A DNA stretch of 7,536 nt from Candidatus Omnitrophota bacterium (GTDB taxonomy: Bacteria; Omnitrophota; Koll11; Aquiviventales; Aquiviventaceae), in the NCBI GenBank assembly GCA_016196415.1, contig JACPXS010000091.1, forward strand, positions 1-7,536, in the 5' to 3' direction. The translations under genes and the position numbers were made by a program. The notes below the pieces were generated by a model. The model was not told where the DNA came from, searched no databases, and was given only the letters and a program-made list of their open reading frames with translations. Shown piece after piece: positions 5,499-7,536 of the stretch (positions within the stretch are counted from its first letter, which is position 1; the number at the start of each line of letters is the position of its first letter).

Positions 5499-7536
5499 CG
5501 GCGTTGATCGAGCCCTGCGAGCCCATGGCCCGTCGAGCTGGTTCGACGGCGGAGGACGCTTCTCGGTCATGGCGCGAAACGACGGCGGCGACGCCGCGCA
5601 CCACCATCGTGTATCTGATCACCGGCTTGTATATCGGCGGAGCTGAAAAGCTGCTCCTGGAGTTCATCAGGTGCCTGGACCAGCGCCGTTTTAAGCCAGT
5701 GGTCTGCACCGTGGTCGGGGGAGAACTGCTGCGGGAGTTTGAGCTGGCTGGAGCGCGCGTGCACAATCTGGCCGCCCGGCACAAATTCGACCTTCGAATC
5801 GTCTGGCGGTTGCGACGGGTGCTGCGGTGCGAGCGGCCGGAGATCCTGCATACCCACCTCCTGCATGCGGATTGGCTCGGCCGCGTGGTCGGTCGCTGGT
5901 GTCGCGTCCCTCGCATCGTCACGACCTGCCATATGGTGGAGGAGGCCAGGCGGAAGTGGCGCTACCGCTTCCTCGATCGGTGGACGTCGCGGTGGAACGA
6001 CGCGCTCATTGCCGTCTCCGATGCCGTCAAACGTGGCATTGTGCAGGTTGAGGGGTTGGACGCGACGCGGATTCAGGTCATCCCGAATGCGGTGGCGCGA
6101 CGACACCCCGATCCTCAGGAGCGGCGCGTCAAGCGAACCCTCCTTGGTGTGGACAACGCCGTCACGCTCATCGGAGTGGTCAGCCGGTTGGAGGAACCTC
6201 GGAAAGGCCATCGCGTGTTGCTGGAGGCGCTTGCCCGCGTGGTGCCTGATCGGCCCGGGTGGCATTGCGTCTGCGTGGGAGACGGGCCGGGCCGAGCCGC
6301 GTTGGAGGCGCACACTCGCGCCCTGGGATTGTCCGACCGCGTGACCTTTGTTGGCACCCAGCGTGATGTTGGCGCGTGGTTGAGCGCGATCGACGTCTTC
6401 GTGCTCCCCTCGCTCCTTGAAGGATCCCCGTTGGCCGTCATCGAGGCCATGGGGGCCGGCCGGCCCATTATTGCGACGGCCGTCGGAGGAGTTCCCGAGC
6501 TCATCACGCATCGAACGACCGGCCTGCTCATTCCTCCAGGCTCGGCAGGCGCGTTGATCGCGGCCCTGGAGGAGCTGTTGCAGGACCTGCAACTGGCAAA
6601 GCAGCTTGGGGAGGCGGCCGAGCAGGAGTTTGAAGCCCGGTTTGAGATGCATCACGTTGTCCGCCAGACCGAAGCGTTGTATGACCGCCTCCTCCTCCGC
6701 CCGGTCCCGCGAGTGAAGCTCTTCGAGATCACGACAAGCTTTGACGCCGGCGGCGTGACGACCTACCTGGCGAATCTCATCCGCCGCCTGCCGCGAGATC
6801 GATTTAACATCCACCTGGTGTCAGGGATGGAGCGCGTTCAGGAATCCGTCGCGAGACAACTCGGTGTGCCTCACCATCCGGTGGCGTTGACGAAAACCGT
6901 CCATCCGCTCAAGGACCTCAAGGCGCTGTGGCAGCTCTGCCGCTTGATCCGCCGAGAGCGCCCCTCGATTGTGCAGACCCACATGTCAAAGAGCGATCTC
7001 ATCGCAGGGCTTGCGGCGCGCCTGTGCGGGGTGCCGTGCGTGGTGAGCACGGCGCACGGACCGTTGCGGTTGACCCAGGCTCCGTCGAGGACCCAGGCGT
7101 TGTTCGACGGCCTGGAACGGTGGGTCTATCGAACGCTGCCGCACCGTGTCATCAGCGTCTCCGCCTCGACCACGGAGGAGTTACTGCGCAAGCGCAAGGT
7201 CCGTCCGGATCAGATCGTGACGATTCGAAACGGCATCGAGTCCGCCATCAGCCCGCAAGCGGGGTTGCGCGACCGGGTGCGGCGCCAATGGCGGCTGAGC
7301 CCGGATCAGCCGGTGATCGGAATGGTCGGGCGTCTCCAGGCGCCCAAGACCCCGGCACTGCTCATCGAGAGCGTTCGCCAGCTCATCGACCGCTGGCCGA
7401 CCCTCGTGTGCTTGCTGATCGGCGATGGTCCGCAACGGGCCGCGCTGGAAGCCGCCACCCGCGCTCGCCATCTGGAGGGTTCCATCAGGTTCTTGGGATG
7501 CCGGGACGACGTTCCCGACCTCCTCAGCGCGTGCGA
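5495..7536 (+). CDS. Tandem GT4-GT4 glycosyltransferase fusion, 3' end beyond window
   Basis: One frame stays open from ATG 5495 to the window edge (680 complete codons, no stop), and contains two GT-B, family 4 glycosyltransferases. A polar leader (1-36) precedes the first unit (about 37-400): TGLYIGGAEKLL (43-54), LHTHLLHADWLG (118-129), VIPNAV (195-200), the phosphate-binding region with R231 and K237, VGDGP (261-265), and E309/E317 in the EX7E motif ending VIEAMGAGRP. The second unit starts near 407: FDAGGVTTYL (416-425), VQTHMSKSDL (493-502), STAHG (518-522), IRNGIE (577-582), MVGRLQAPK (610-618) and IGDGP (642-646). Its EX7E motif should lie just past the edge. The two halves align motif for motif but are clearly diverged, so they probably add different sugars or make different linkages. 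They act in the cytoplasm on nucleotide sugars, building the repeat unit for the flippase upstream. The next in-frame start, ATG 5525, would remove ten leader residues. Confidence 0.92.
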   Translation, partial: MTALIEPCEPMARRAGSTAEDASRSWRETTAATPRTTIVYLITGLYIGGAEKLLLEFIRCLDQRRFKPVVCTVVGGELLREFELAGARVHNLAARHKFDLRIVWRLRRVLRCERPEILHTHLLHADWLGRVVGRWCRVPRIVTTCHMVEEARRKWRYRFLDRWTSRWNDALIAVSDAVKRGIVQVEGLDATRIQVIPNAVARRHPDPQERRVKRTLLGVDNAVTLIGVVSRLEEPRKGHRVLLEALARVVPDRPGWHCVCVGDGPGRAALEAHTRALGLSDRVTFVGTQRDVGAWLSAIDVFVLPSLLEGSPLAVIEAMGAGRPIIATAVGGVPELITHRTTGLLIPPGSAGALIAALEELLQDLQLAKQLGEAAEQEFEARFEMHHVVRQTEALYDRLLLRPVPRVKLFEITTSFDAGGVTTYLANLIRRLPRDRFNIHLVSGMERVQESVARQLGVPHHPVALTKTVHPLKDLKALWQLCRLIRRERPSIVQTHMSKSDLIAGLAARLCGVPCVVSTAHGPLRLTQAPSRTQALFDGLERWVYRTLPHRVISVSASTTEELLRKRKVRPDQIVTIRNGIESAISPQAGLRDRVRRQWRLSPDQPVIGMVGRLQAPKTPALLIESVRQLIDRWPTLVCLLIGDGPQRAALEAATRARHLEGSIRFLGCRDDVPDLLSAC

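Noticed and set aside
4557..5570. 337-residue minus-strand open frame opposite the deacetylase domain
   Set aside because: Low-complexity Arg/Pro-rich translation with no motif, covering a region with clear CE4 motifs on the plus strand.
5739..6344. 201-residue plus-strand open frame
   Set aside because: Trp/Ser/Arg-rich out-of-frame reading of the GT4 gene, which runs in another plus-strand frame without a stop.
5567..6814. 415-residue minus-strand open frame opposite the first GT4 unit
   Set aside because: Long but compositionally biased (His, Arg, Gln, Pro) and without motifs; the plus strand carries every GT4 landmark.

Overview
The window is a dense, all-forward block of cell-surface polysaccharide genes from a high-GC (roughly 60-65 % by eye) bacterium. 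A Wzz-type protein, a Wzx-type flippase and a Wzy-type polymerase together point to a diderm (Gram-negative-like) host using Wzx/Wzy-dependent export. I cannot name the phylum from sequence alone. No RNA gene, insertion sequence, CRISPR array, promoter or terminator could be supported.

Layout: (1) 1-585, the 3' end of a polysaccharide co-polymerase / chain-length determinant (coiled coil, second membrane helix, short cytoplasmic tail, no kinase). (2) 563-2221, a Wzx/RfbX-type lipid-linked oligosaccharide flippase. (3) 2221-3669, an O-antigen polymerase/ligase-family membrane protein with a Wzy_C region. (4) 3666-5498, a two-domain enzyme: a GT2 glycosyltransferase, two hydrophobic segments, then a NodB/CE4 polysaccharide deacetylase. 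(5) 5495-7536 and beyond, an ORF open to the window end that encodes two GT4 glycosyltransferases in tandem; the second is cut by the window edge. Gene junctions are a 1-base overlap (TGATG at 2219-2223) and two 4-base ATGA overlaps (3666, 5495), so this is almost certainly one operon with translational coupling.

Working model (inference): the GT4 and GT2 domains assemble a repeat unit on a lipid carrier, the deacetylase trims an N- or O-acetyl group (possibly on the residue its own GT2 domain has just added), the flippase moves the unit across the inner membrane, the polymerase joins units and the Wzz-like protein sets chain length. The initiating phosphoglycosyltransferase and the outer-membrane exporter are not in this window. 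What stands out is enzyme fusion: two successive genes each carry two complete or near-complete enzyme domains, and each second domain begins at an in-frame GTG inside the same 10-base word, CGAGTGAAGC, which may be the relic of former gene starts.
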